Positions 24,765 through 36,590 of a DNA stretch of 64,000 bases are shown here, one piece after another. This DNA is from Litsea cubeba (Eukaryota > Streptophyta > Magnoliopsida > Laurales > Lauraceae). How positions within the stretch are numbered: position 1 is the stretch's first letter; every line of letters starts with the position of its first letter. The translations under genes and the position numbers were made by a program. The notes beneath the pieces were generated by a model. The model saw only the letters and a list, made by a program, of their open reading frames with translations. It was not told the DNA's origin and did no database searches. Location: assembly GCA_012931725.1 (NCBI GenBank), contig CM022951.1:12551366-12615365 (forward strand), read 5' to 3'.

Positions 24765-25657
24765 GCTGTGCATGAAATTGAGCCAGCATTGAAGAAGCAG
24801 CTAATCATTTCCACTGCTTTGATGACTGCTGGAATTGCACTCGTTACTTGGATAGCCCTCCCATCATCCTTTACAATCTTCAATTTTGGAGTCCAGAAAT
24901 CTGTAAAGAATTGGTAAGTGTTTGTTCTCTTCTTAATTTTGAGTGTCAAGCTTATCATGGGTTTTTTAAATTCTTCGTGCTATTCTTATCATCATCAAGA
25001 ACAACAGCAACGAAGCTTTTTTCCCATGAATCTGGGGATTCTTGATACTATTAGTATTTCAGAACTTAATCTTTATTTGGATTATGCAGGGAGTTGTTCT
25101 TTTGTGTTGCCATTGGTTTATGGGCTGGACTGGTTATTGGTTTTGTAACTGAATATTACACAAGCAATGCTTACAGGTAATTATTCCAAGATGTCTATTC
25201 TTCTCTTCTTTTGAATGGTTCAAGATCCCTATTCTTTTCATCAAGCTTGCATCTGTTTGCCATATATTTCTAACACCCCATCTCTTTTCTTTTTTGTTTC
25301 TTTTGTTTCTTTTTTTAATCGCCCAGCCCTGTGCAAGATGTTGCTGATTCCTGCCGGACCGGAGCTGCTACTAATGTTATCTTTGGGCTTGCTTTGGGAT
25401 ATAAATCTGTCATTATTCCCATATTTGCTATTGCAATCAGCATTTTTGTGAGTTTTAGCCTTGCAGGTATGTATGGAATTGCAGTGGCTGCCCTTGGAAT
25501 GCTGAGCACCATTGATACTGGTTTGGCTATTGATGCATATGGGCCCATCAGCGACAATGCTGGAGGCATTGCTGAGATGGCTGGCATGAGCCACAGGATC
25601 CGTGAGAGAACCGATGCCCTTGATGCTGCAGGAAACACTACCGCAGCAATTGGGAAG
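24765..25657 (+). pseudogene. Captured V-PPase (vacuolar H+-pyrophosphatase) exons, copy 1
   Basis: Three consecutive exons with clean splice sites. About 24765-24913 gives EIEPALKKQLIISTALMT and IFNFGVQKSVKN. 25090-25176 gives VGFVTEYY-type residues (VIGFVTEYYTSNAY). 25327-25657 gives [19 protein letters not shown] through [20 protein letters not shown] to [15 protein letters not shown]. Codon phase is preserved across both junctions. The protein pumps protons into the vacuole using pyrophosphate; this piece covers central membrane segments only, without the enzyme's other parts. At [10 protein letters not shown] the third residue is Asp (GAT) where copy 3 and normal V-PPases have Ala. No other lesion is seen. 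It lies 120 bp upstream of a captured NIK start, same strand. Confidence 0.93.
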
Positions 25658-25779
25658 GTATGCTGTTATATAACTTTGATTTAATCCTTGTCCATTACAC
25701 TAATAACTCACACAAGATCCCAACACATCCACAAGCTCTTTTTTGAATTTGGGCATCTTTCTCTTAGAAATTTGAATCA

Positions 25780-26675
25780 ATGGAAGCAGAGGCAGGGAAA
25801 GTTGTTCTCTGTGTGTTGGTTTTGTTTGGATTTTGGACCAGTGCTGGTGCTTTGCTTTCTCCCAAAGGTGTCAATTTTGAAGGTAAATTGAGTCCTTTCT
25901 TCTATTTTTTTCAAATGGGTGGTGTTTGAAACTTTAGAGAAGTTGAGAGCCTTTTGTTTTTTTTGATATATGTGGGTCATTTTGTTTCAGTGCAAGCTCT
26001 GATGAGTATCAAGGCATCTTTGGTGGATCCTAACAATGTTCTTGAAAATTGGGATCATTACTCAGTTGATCCATGGAGCTGGACTATGGTGACCTGTTCA
26101 CCTGAAAATCTAGTTATTGGGCTGTAAGCTCTAGTTCAAAAATCATTAATGTTGCCTTTATGATTTAATGAAAGATATGTGCACCATCCTTTTATGTTGT
26201 ATAACTGATTTCAGTTTAAATTCTTTCTGTCGTGTTCTATTCTTTTATTGCTAATAACCCAAGAATAGAAATTGGTTTTTCATTCTTATTTTCAGAGTAC
26301 TGGTGTGTGTGGGTTATGAATTTCATCTCATGCAACTGCTAATTTGGTTTGACAGAAGATATGAATGCTCTCTCTCCCTCTCCCTCTCCCTCTCCCTCCC
26401 CCTCTCTCTCTCTCTGTGTGGTTAACTGCAAATGAAAATCATTATAGTGGCGCATTCTATGGCAACATACTGATAGAGGACACCTTTCCCTTTTCTTCTC
26501 TTTAATTTACTTTTTGATGGCAATGAATGATGTCTGATGTAATAATGACTAGTTTAGTTTTGAGTACTTACAAAAAGAAAAGAGTTAATAATGTTCTTTT
26601 ATTGTGCTGTTCTTGCAGAGGAACTCCAAGCCATTTATTGTGTTGTTGTTGCAGAGGAACTCCAAGCCAGAATTG
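25780..26675 (+). pseudogene. Captured NIK-type LRR receptor kinase N-terminus, copy 1
   Basis: ATG 25780 opens a hydrophobic signal peptide (VVLCVLVLFGFWTSAGALL) followed by LSPKGVNFE; donor at 25883. Exon 25991-26123 gives VQALMSIKASLVDPNNVLENWD and SWTMVTCSPENLVIGL; donor at 26124. Exon 3 starts AGGAACTCCAAGCC (GTPSQN) after an acceptor, and this start is present twice, at 26619 and 26655; then homology stops. This is the N-terminal cap of NIK (NSP-interacting kinase, SERK-related), a plasma-membrane receptor kinase. The conserved VDPCSW cap Cys is Trp here (VDPWSW) in all three copies. No LRRs, transmembrane helix or kinase follow. ATG, signal peptide and introns are intact, so a short secreted peptide or fusion transcript is conceivable. 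Confidence 0.9.
26369..26416. repeat. (CCCTCT)n / (CT)n simple repeat
   Basis: Pyrimidine repeat inside the NIK intron 2. The same repeat is found at 41490-41535 and 56579-56626, with the same sequence in each copy of block A. Confidence 0.9.
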
Positions 26676-26989
26676 AAGATTTAAGATTGTGTTTGATTAT
26701 CATGAGAATCATGCTTATGAAGATTTAGTGGTTGCCAGAGAAATATTGTAATCAGCAAGGTGGTTGGTGATTGTAATCAGTAGTACGTAGTGACTATTTT
26801 GTTCGTCGTTATTGTTAAAGATGCTACTTGATGTCAATATATTCTTTTGGTAATGTTATCTTTTAATAAAGTTATTTGATTGGATGTAAGTGTGAGATTC
26901 CTTTTAAGTGTTTGAACCGTGTAAAAGGGCAATTTTATATATGTAGCAGGTTCGGTATTCAGGGGTGGTTTTCCGATAATTTTTTTTAC

Positions 26990-27419
26990 ACATGAAGAAA
27001 ATTTGTAACGGTTATAAACCGTTACTAATTTGTTCGAATAACAACACTTAAAAACGTTACAAAAGATTTCACAACCGTTAGGAATGTTATGAATCAGTAA
27101 CACAAATTTGGGACGAAAAAAACGTTACAAAGTTTACAAAACCGTTACAAATATTTAAGTGTAAAATACCGTTACAAAACTTGCGAAACTGTTACTGTTT
27201 TATTAAAAATTAGTAACACAAATGAGTATTAAAACCGTTAGGAACTAATTTCAGTAACGGAAATAAAGCGTTACAATTAATATGTTTGTAACGGTTTATA
27301 ACCGTGAGAGATGTTTTATAACAAATTAGAAACGCCCAAACTGTAACCGAAAAAAGCCGTTACAAATTTTTTTAGTAACGGTTTTAGACCGTTAGGTATG
27401 TCCTGTTTTGGTTGTAGTG
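26990..27419. repeat. CACTA-1 3' terminus, copy 1, with dense AACCGTTAC repeats
   Basis: About 20 copies of GTAACGGTT, AACCGTTAC and GTTACAAA-type motifs in 400 bp, many arranged as short palindromes, then the terminus CCTGTTTTGGTTGTAGTG with one extra T. It abuts a CACTA-2 transposase frame at 27420. The motif is shared with the 5' end at 10310. Confidence 0.9.
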
Positions 27420-29640
27420 CTGGTCCACCAATCTTAGCCTTTTTTGCCAAGTGTATAGGTAAATGAATCATAACATCAAAGAAGGCTGGAGGAAAGATTG
27501 TCTCAAGCTTGCACAATGTTACCACAATCTGTTCTTGAAGTCTATCTAAATCATCATTGTGTAATGACTTTGAACATAATTTCTTGAAGAAGCTACCCAA
27601 TTCAATTATTGGCTCACATACATCCTTAGGTAGTAATCCACGTATTGCAAATGGAAGTATAATTTGCAAAAGAATATGATGATCATGACACTTCAAACCA
27701 GATATGGTTTTCCCATTCACATTCACACATCTTGATATATTTGATGAGAAACCTTCCGCAACTTGCAAGTTGATAAAAATTTACAGAAGATAGTCTTCTC
27801 ATTTGTGGATCATGCATAGGTAGCTGCCGGAAGCCACACTTTACTACCATCAACATATGGATGGAGATTATGCCGAATTCCCATATCCACAAGATCATAC
27901 CGGCTCTTCAAGGTGTCTTTAGTCTTACCTTTCATATTTAGCACTGTTCCTAACACATTATCTGAAACATTTCTTTCAATGTGCATCACATCTAGATTAT
28001 GGCGTAACATGAGAGTCTTCCAATAAGGCAATTGGAAGAAAATACTCCTCTTCTTCCAATTATGTACAATATTAGACTCGCCTCGCTTTCGTTTATGGCC
28101 TCTTCCAAATACAACATTATCAAAAGAATGCAACAGATCAATAACATCTTCTCCTGTGAGCATATCCGGTGCATTTCTAACCTCTGTCTTCCCATTGAAA
28201 GACATTTTATTCTTCCGCCAAGGATGATTGGATGGCAAGAAACGACGATGGTCCATATAGCATAACTTGTTCCTTAGAGAGAAGGAGCAAGTATCTTCAT
28301 GGCAGCATGGGCAAGCTAATTTTCCTTTTGTACTCCAACCTGATAAGTTGCCATATGCAGGAAAGTCATTGATCGTCCACATAACAGCTGCATGCAATTT
28401 GAAATTCTGCTGTATGAAGGCATCGTATGTGTCCAATCCTTCTTCCCATAGCTCCTTTAACTCTTCGATAAGTGGCTGTAAACACACGTCTATGTCATTT
28501 TCATGACATTTAGGGCCTGGAATACGAAGTGTTAGCATGAAGTAAGGGTGTTTCATACACAACCAAGGTGGCAAGTTGTATGGAACAAGCACAACAGGCC
28601 AAATACTGTGTGAGGAGCTCATATTCCCATAAGGTTGGAACCCATCACTGGTTAAACCTAGCCTAATATTCCTGGAGTCAGCAGCAAACACTTGGTGTTT
28701 TTCATCAAATGCTTTCCAAACCATTGAATCAGCTGGATGTCTCATTATGCCATCATCAATGCGTTTCTCTTTATGCCACCTCATCTCTTTAGCTTTTTTT
28801 TTTTTGACATATACAACCTTTGCAATCTTGGCTTTAATGGAAAATGTCGCAAGATTTTACGAGGAATCCTTTTTTGATTACCGATATCTTTCCAGCGGGA
28901 AAGACCACACACAGGACACTGTAGTGCATCTGCATTCTCTCTCCAATACAAGATGCAATCATTTTGACAGGCATCAATTTTTATGTAATCAAGGCCTAAA
29001 TCCTGAATAACTTTCTTGCTTCATAATATGATTCCGGAATCAAGGAATCATTTGGAAGAAATTCTTGACAAAATTTCAAAATGTCATCCAATACTGTGTC
29101 ACTCAAGTTGTTAAGGCACTTCAAATGTAACAACTTCACTATAAAAGATAGTTTAGACATCTTCTAGCAACCAGGATATAGCTTAACCTCAGCATCTTTG
29201 AGCAACCGATAAAACTTTTGTGCTTCTTCATTTGGTACATCGGGATTAATTCCTTCTTCCTCTTGAACTCTCATGTTTGTGAAACCACATGTATCATGAA
29301 CTACTCCAATCATGTCATCATAATCAAAATAATCTTCCGCATGTCAATCCTCATTCAAGTCAACATTGAGTGGTTCTACAGTTTCTACAAACTGTTCTCC
29401 ATGGAACACCCATATTTTGTAATTTGTCACAATTCCTTTCTTGAACAAGTGAACTCTTACTTCACGCCTTTTCTTGTATGCAGTGTTCCTACATCTATTA
29501 CAAGGACAACGAATCATATCGCTAACTCCAGGCTGACCGAATGCGAAATCAAGAAACAAATCAACTCCTTTTATATACTCAAGGCTTGCTCTATCATTAA
29601 TCTCCATCCATTTCTTGTCCAACATTTTTTGAATCCTACA
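27420..29640 (-). pseudogene. CACTA-2 TNP2-like transposase, truncated, copy 1
   Basis: Minus-strand gene. The N-terminal transposase-associated domain lies at 29625-29344 (KWMEINDRASLEYIKG, IRCPCNRCRNTAYK). A linking exon with IDACQNDCILYWREN is broken in this copy near 29011. The tnp2 core lies at 28784-27810 (MRHPADSMVWKAFDEKH, GFQPYGNMSSSHSIWP, DFPAYGNLSGWSTKG, LDVMHIERNVSDNVLG). A TGA stop follows VWLPAATYA, then the DUF4218 part, with a frameshift near 27773 that copy 2 lacks, runs to IHLAKKAKIGGP and stops dead at CACTA-1. Compared with CACTA-1's own TNP2 it is clearly a different family. It cannot encode an active enzyme. Confidence 0.9.
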
Positions 29641-32600
29641 TGATAATCAAAACAAATACTAATATGATTAAAAGAATGGTCTTCAACAAGTTTAATGTAT
29701 CATTTCTTTACTAGTTTAATGTATCATTTCTTTATGTATCAGCATTAATGTTGCAGCAACTTGATTGAATGCAACTAGGCATACGAATAAACAGATTTCG
29801 AAGTGGTCTCTTCCTCATATGACAATTTTTCTCACATGTTAAAATAAATCAAGATTGTCATGTATTTGACAAAAAAACTTGGAACTACATTTCAGAGTAA
29901 TGTGGTTCATGAAACGTGACTTAGAAGACAAGAACATCAAGAGGAACCCTCGGTGGTTCCATGATATAATGAAGGGTTATGGTGATTTCTTTTAAGCTGT
30001 TTGCTTATAAAGTAAAGATTTTCACTAATAGATCTGATGGGATAGCAGGATTTAGAGAACTAGGATAAGACCTTATACTTGTTTCTCAAGTATGTTGATT
30101 TGTTTTTTAAATGTAGAGTGTTGGGGTTTCTTTTTGTGTTAAAAGAACCAACTTTCATTAATGAAAGGAGCAGCAAGACAACAACCAAAGAACAAGACTA
30201 GACAAGAAGCATCGGCAATCCAGATCCAATAAACCAAAAACAGAACCAGACCACCACAATGCCCAGGTTATCCTTCTCTTTTCCACAAAAGAAACTAGAG
30301 AGTGTTGGGAATTGAGTGAAATCAAAGGACTTCGGATGGGTTTATAATGGATCTTCCAAAATCTCTACTTGTTATATTTTCTATGAGATCACATGTTCTA
30401 GTCAATCACTTGATCTTTTTTCCCTTTCTTTCTTTCTTTCTTTTAATATCTTTCCAATCATACTGCACCAAAGTAAGAAATTAAATTCACATATCATCCT
30501 CGTCCAAGAGCCCAACACAGTTTGTAACATAGTGGTTGCAACATTGCTATGAAAATACAGTTTGTACTCCAAATAGGTGACCACATGAATATTTATTGGT
30601 AGCTCTCTCCGCTAAAAATAACTAAAGATTGATCTCTGCCGATGTTGATGAGAGACTTGCGTAGTGTGTGTCATTGCAGCCATGTGACTATATCTAGTAT
30701 AAAAGAAAGCGAGAGAGAAAAGGAAACCACAAACCCATAATTTTTGGGCTATATTTAGGACTCCAAACTCTCGCACCAGCACTTGTCAAGGGTTTAATTG
30801 CTGGATTCCTCTTCCTACGAGAGCAAGTTTCTTACCTCATGGGTAGATCTTCTCTTCTTTCCTCTCGATGAAAATGAACTGCCTTTGATTGGTTTACTTC
30901 ACAACACTGAGAAAATATTTTAGTTTCCGCCCCGAGTATCCAAAGCTCCATCACATGAAGTATTGGTGTAGTCATTACCATTAAACTTTGAGGATCCAGA
31001 GGTCAGAATAATATAATCACGGTGATTATTAGCCCGACCATAAAAATCAATGGAACACTTTGCATCCAGGTGGGGCCACAATAATGTTTGCAACTAAGTT
31101 TGCTGCAAACGAGCGCAGTGGACCATTATCCACTTTTTTGAGTGAAAAACCATATGAAGCTACTGCCAAGAAAGAAAAACAAGTGATTATGATGAGGTTG
31201 GTGTTCCTAATTACCCACAACCTTATTTTTTGATTGCAATTAGGGCTGTAAATGGATCGTGCTAGGCACAAATTCTAGCAATACATAATCAGAAAAATAC
31301 TGGATCTGGGTCCAAAGGTGAATATCTGACTGATGGTAGACCAGATTGTTATTACTATTTCTGAAATCTCTAGTGGTTTTTATTAAAAATTGGCCTCCTG
31401 TTATGTTTCTTAAAATCTTAATGAAGGCTCTCATAGATTGGCTAGGCTAGAGTTATTTAATGTTGCAAGTCATGGTATGGTGGTCTATTAACTATCCTGA
31501 TTGGTTTTTGCCCAGTTGAGAACCCTGCAGCAATGCAGGTGATATTTAAGAAAAAGTCTTCTTTAAGTTGCTATTTTTCTCACTCCGATCAATTATGATG
31601 TAACAAATCTAAAAACTTTTGTATTTTTGCACAAATTCAAAAATAGGTTTGAATCATAGACCAGAATCTACCAAACACCTACAGTAAAACACATTGTTTG
31701 ATCAGTAGGTAGCTCTTAAGTTTTATGGGCTCTTTAGTCAACAGCCAACCAAATATTACTATTAATGATTTTTATTTTAGATTCCAAAAATAAATCTTGC
31801 CTCCCAAGAACAATTCAATGGTCATTTAATTTCATTCCATGCTGATCATGTTTAGGTGCAGTTTCATATTGGATCTCTCTCCACTACCCAAGAAACATTG
31901 GATTTAATCTTCTAAAATTTTATCTCCCCCAACCCAACCCTTCTTTTCGACGTCTACCTAAAATTCCCTAAAATGCCTTCAGATTTAACCGATCCCCAAA
32001 TGGTGTATTGTGGCATCTCTAGTGTAACAAAAATGCCATTTGATGAACCAATCAGTGCAAATCCACTGTAAGATGCAATCACCAAAATCCCATATCTTGT
32101 TTCAAGCTATATCTGTGCTAACAAAGATTTTCTGGGGACTGAAAATAAAAGGCAACCATTTCACTCTCAGCACAGATGCATTTCTTTAAAGAGATGGGTA
32201 GAGGCTGAAGAAACAAGATGCAACTATAGCTGAAAGTAAAACTTAAATGAAGAAACCAAAGTATAATCATTTATATCAAATCTCCCCTTCATTCATCATC
32301 TCCATCATCACAATTCATCCCATTTATTTTCCATAAATCAAAACCAGTTGACAATTAAATCTAAAACAATAATGAAATCATTTCAAAGCTATAATTCTAT
32401 TAAAACACATGCATATATATCCATAAAAATATATACATATTCACTTGCCTTTGGGTGAGGAAATCCAAAATGATCGAATCCACAACTTAGCTCAAAATGC
32501 CCAAAACCTATGAATTAGAAACAAACCCACATAAATAACTCTACAGATCACAATCTAACATGCTAACAAACTCATCTAACACTAATTAATGGAAAACCCC

Positions 32601-33640
32601 CAATTAATAAAACCTAATCAAGCTTGAAATTAGGGATGATGAAGATCGTGGGGCCCACTTGATCGATGGCCCTCTGGAATAGTGGTGGTGATGGTGCTCG
32701 GTGGTCCACTGGGCAAAGAGGGGGAGGAACGAAATCAGAAAGAATGAGAGAAAGAAACAGAGAGAGAGAGTGAAATGGGTGGGTCACGTTACTAGGAAGA
32801 GTGAATGAGGAAATAAAGAAAGGAAGAAAGAGAGAACGAAAATCAGATGGGAGATGAGATGAATCAGTGGAGAAGGGAGAGGGAAATGAGAGAGGGGGCT
32901 GCTGAGAGCGTGGAATGAGAAAAGGAAAAGGGAGATAAGGGAGAAGGATAAGGAAGAAAGAAAGAAGAGGAGGAGGAGGAAAAGGCGGCTGAGCAGGGAA
33001 GAGGAGAGGAGAGGAACAGGGGAGGAAGAAGAGAACAGAGGAAGAGAGAGAGGGAACCAAGGGAGAGAGGGAGTGGTGTGCAGGTGGGACAGGGCAGAAC
33101 AGAGGAGGAAGCAAGGGAGGAAGAAGAGAAAAGAGAGAGAGAGAGAACCGAGGGAGAGAGGGAGTGGTGTGTAGGTACGCAGGGCGAGGGGAGACGGGAG
33201 GAAGAAGAAGAGAGGAAGGGAGGGAGGAGAGCAGACAGAAAGATGGGGAACGAGGGAGAGAGAGAACAGAGAAGAAAGAGAGAGGAGAGGGGGAATGGTG
33301 CGCGGTGTGTGCAGAGTGCAGGAAGAGGGAGGGGTGTACCTGGTGCAGTGGAGGCGTCCGGCGGCGCGAGGAGGAAGATGAAGGCTCTGCTGGCGTCCGG
33401 CCGGGGGATCCTTCACGCGCTTGGCAGTGCTGGCGATGAGAGCATCGTGCGCCTGGGAGAGGTCTGGAAAGGGAGGGAGAGATAGATAGGGATGAGAGGA
33501 GATGGGTTCTGGAGATGAGAGGACGACGATGGAGATGAGAGGAGAGGAGGGAAAGAAAGAAATGTGTGAGGGATAAGAGGGAAAAGGGGAGGGCAGCGCG
33601 TGGGATGGAAAAGAAAACTGTGGGAAGGAAAAAGAATAAG
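29641..33640. other. CACTA-2 leader region, gene-free
   Basis: 4 kb upstream of the antisense transposase. AT-rich up to about 32640. 30108-30300 has a block of direct-repeat-like text (CTTTCATTAATGAAAGGAG palindrome) that may be an old retroposon end. From 32640 to 33640 it becomes GA-rich on the plus strand with a GC-rich island at 33340-33480. Open frames on either strand there are low-complexity. Confidence 0.5.
33485..33570 (-). promoter_or_regulatory. Leader module shared with CACTA-1
   Basis: Minus-strand text matches the CACTA-1 leader at 10609-10665 (see findings). It sits at a similar distance from its own terminus. Confidence 0.55.
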
Positions 33641-33906
33641 TGAGGGCATTAATTAGCGCGCCAAGTCCGGTGTATTTCGCGCGAAATATTTTGACCTATT
33701 TAGTGACAACATTCAGTGACGACCCAAAAACAACTTGTCACTAAAAAGTCCAATTTTGTGACAATATACTTTCTTGTCACTAGTGAGACGTGACGACTAT
33801 TTATATGTGACAGTAAAAATTTCTTGTCACTGATCAGTTACTTTCAGTGACAATATATACCTCCCTCACTGAATAGTTGTCACTGAATCCGCATTTTCTT
33901 GTAGTG

Positions 33907-35604
33907 GAATCGATATCCATTCAGAAAGCGCACCCACTACCCAAATAGTAGGAGCCATCCATAGCTGCATATCTCTCAAATGATTCTGTACTAGCCCTAA
34001 GGCCCCAGTTGAATGCAGAGAAAAAGTAGAGAGGCAAAATTCTTTTCTCTAGTAAAATACATTTCCTCCTATTTGGATCTACATACAAAGAAAAGTAATT
34101 CCCTCCTAACTTAGTAATTCCCTCCTAACTAACTTTCACAAAAGCAAGACAAAAGCTTTCCTCCAGTTAAGGGTGGAGAAAACTTCCTTCTCTCTACTAA
34201 AATTAAAATTCTCATTAATAAAAACTAACATCTAACTACTTAAATCATTTTCATTTCTTTATAAAATGTTTTTAAAATGGTTTCTCCAACATAGTTTTCT
34301 CTGTTCAAATCCAACACAATGGAGAATCACTACTCCTAAAAAAAATGTCGTTCTCCACAAGGGATTCTCAACTCCTAATGGGGGATTCTCCACTCGTCTT
34401 TTCTCTAAATCCAAAGCACCCTTAAGAATTACAAATAAACATCACAAATAATTCAGCAGTTTCTCTCCAACAAAAAGATTCCAACTACATACAATAAAAC
34501 TAAGCAGCAGCATTAAGACACCCACACAAAATGAAACATTGAGGGATATAAAAGCAACCCAAGTTCAATTTTTACCCCAATAACATTCATGGACCATTTG
34601 CAACCTTGCAAAAACAACAACAACAAAAAAAACCCAATTGAGAGAAAAACCATCATCGTTATTTCCATGCCAAGACGAAATCATACATGAAACTAATCCC
34701 CAAATAAATACGAGAAAACCCCAAATGATTTCTCAAGCTCATAGAAATCCGGGTATGCAAAAGAAAGCAGATTGGTCGAAAAGAAGTAAAAGAAGGGTGA
34801 TACTAACAGGATTGGCAGATCCAGTTTTCTCTCTGGTATTGGAAACTACAGGGGAATGAAAACCAAAGAATCACGACAAATAGAAAAGAGAAAACTACAG
34901 GGGATTGATTTGACTAAAAGGAAGTATTGTATCACCTGTGAGTGTGAGTCCGGCTACGAGAGAGGGACAGAGAGGATGCGCTGGCGAGGGAGACCGTGAG
35001 CGTGATAGAGAGATGCCGAGGGATAGAAAGAGGCACAGAGGTGAGGGATGTGCAGCGTTCTACAAGGGATCGTGATGCTCTGTGCTGGGTAGTGATGGAG
35101 AGGATGGCGGACGAGAGAGGGGGCTGGACGAGATGGAGATGGCGACGGGTGGCTGGCGCTGCGTGCGTTGAGAGAGAGATGCACGAGGATGTGAGAGGGA
35201 AAGGGCAATTTGAGGGAGGGATGCAGAGGGCAATGGCGATTTGAGTGAGATGCAGAGCAGCAGAAGGGGTTTTGAGATGGATCCATTTCTTTTTTTGGTA
35301 TAAAAGCGCGATTTCCCTGCGAGTTGTGGGGTGAAATTTGCCCAGACAAAAATATTACCTTTGCGGCGAAAAAAAAAATCCCTGGCAAAAATATTACCTC
35401 CGCCGGCGAAAATAAGAATCGCCTGCAAAAATATTATATTGCCGGAAAAAAATTAAACATTTGCTGGCTAAACAACATCGCCGAGAAAAACTGTATCTTT
35501 TCCGGCCTAAATATGTTTTTGCGCCGGCAAAAGCTCTATTTTTTCCCAGCGTTTAGTTATTGCGTCGGTAAAAATCGCCGGTAAAAGTGTAAATTCTTGT
35601 AGTG
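33907..35604. mobile_element. CACTA-3 end with GCCGG subterminal repeats, copy 1
   Basis: The right edge AATTCTTGTAGTG ends at 35604. Inside it, 35280-35600 has many GCCGG, CGCCGG and CCGGCAAAA repeats, the signature of a CACTA group different from CACTA-1 and -2. 34900-35270 is GA-rich leader-like DNA, so this is probably the element's 5' end in reverse. CACTA-2 appears to have inserted into it at 33906. No gene is recognisable in 33907-34900. Confidence 0.7.
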
Positions 35605-36590
35605 ATATCAGCTTAATCCATTGCAGCTCCATGTTGTTTAGCCCCAAATTCTCAAACCTTCAAGTTAATATAATCCCCTACAAATCCACTGTAAACCCAT
35701 CCAAATTTCTACCCAACCAAAATCCTGCCTCACTAGAAATCCCATCTTACATGACTACTAGCATAGCACAGCTCTCCCAATCTTACAGAGCTATATACCA
35801 CATGAATAAAATGAAGAGCATGAGAAAAAGGCTTCCTAGTTCATGTCCTTTCTATACAAAACCAAGACTACCCATAAAAAATATTTGAAAGTACAAGCTG
35901 TTTCGGTTTCTGAAACATAATTTTCATCCCTGCTGGATTGGTATAGAGCACCATCTTAGATTGAAGTGCAATTACTCGAATTTTAATAGATGAGTAAAAA
36001 TCTACTTAAGAATGAGATAAACCTATCAATCTTCACCTGATTCAAGAAACCCTAATCACTACAAAATTAAAAAAAAAACCAAGCAGGATAACTACCAAAT
36101 TTAAAATCCAAAAGTAGGCCAGAGAAAAACATTAAACCACCACAAAAACACAAGGCAAGTCCTACATACAAATCGGATAAAAACCATGATTTTAATCTAG
36201 GACGCATCAAATCAACAAAATCATCAAGATAAGCAATTATTCTCTGCTTCGTGCTCCAATGCACAACCCCCAACAATCCAACCGAGTCAGTAATGGAGAT
36301 TGGATTTATGGTTATGGGATTTTGATGTCTAGTGTCCAGAATACCTCTAAGCCATACTTTCCTTTCTATGATTATTTATTACTTGTGTCGAAGGTCCTTT
36401 AAATATATCTATAGTATTTGGAATTGGATGGGTTTGCTAAGGTTTATTATTTCGATTCTTATCTCAATCTCCATAATTGATCCTGAAATTCGCAAAATTA
36501 AGCCTTAACACAGGCTAAGGTCCTTTAAAACCATATCTCTATTAAATTTCAATAAATTTATTAAACTGGCCAATTACCCTAAATCCAATT
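35605..36590. other. Spacer between CACTA ends, no gene seen
   Basis: AT-rich DNA flanking the CACTA-3 end; short open frames only. It leads into the antisense LTR fragment. Confidence 0.5.

Larger units (their letters stand above)
22597..27419 (+). repeat. Block A, copy 1 (complete)
   Basis: 4.8-kb module: short GC-rich segment, purine-rich minisatellite, V-PPase exons, NIK exons, CACTA-1 3' end. It recurs completely at 53060-57627 and partly at 40470-42533. Copy 1 is about 255 bp longer than copy 3, which is one minisatellite unit. Confidence 0.92.
27420..33906 (-). mobile_element. CACTA-2, 5' part, antisense, copy 1
   Basis: The right edge TTTTCTTGTAGTG ends at 33906, the inverse of CACTACAAGAAAA, with GTGACAA / TTGTCAC subterminal repeats at 33690-33890. 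Because its TNP2 gene reads leftward, 33906 is the 5' end. The left edge at 27420 is an abrupt cut inside the DUF4218 part of the transposase by the CACTA-1 3' end. GAA after 33906 would be the target duplication. The remaining 3' half is not in the window. Confidence 0.82.

Noticed and set aside
22732..24789. Long open frames on both strands (up to 428 codons) in the purine-rich minisatellite
   Set aside because: Repeat-driven: low-complexity Arg/Glu/Gly or Ser/Pro/His text that repeats every 256 bp, with no start context and no family resemblance. The same applies to 53195-54900.
25241..25638. Minus-strand frames opposite V-PPase exon 3 (also at 40326-40759 and 55527-55849)
   Set aside because: They are the reverse of a clearly coding exon.
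28032..29010. Plus-strand frames opposite the CACTA-2 transposase
   Set aside because: The minus-strand transposase homology explains the openness.
32614..33650. Ser/Pro/Leu-rich minus-strand frames (166 and 210 codons) and their copies at 47726-48524
   Set aside because: Composition-driven in GA-rich DNA; frames differ between the two copies because of small indels.
36056..36070. CACTACAAAATT as another CACTA 5' end
   Set aside because: No subterminal repeats follow and the sequence continues as AT-rich spacer.
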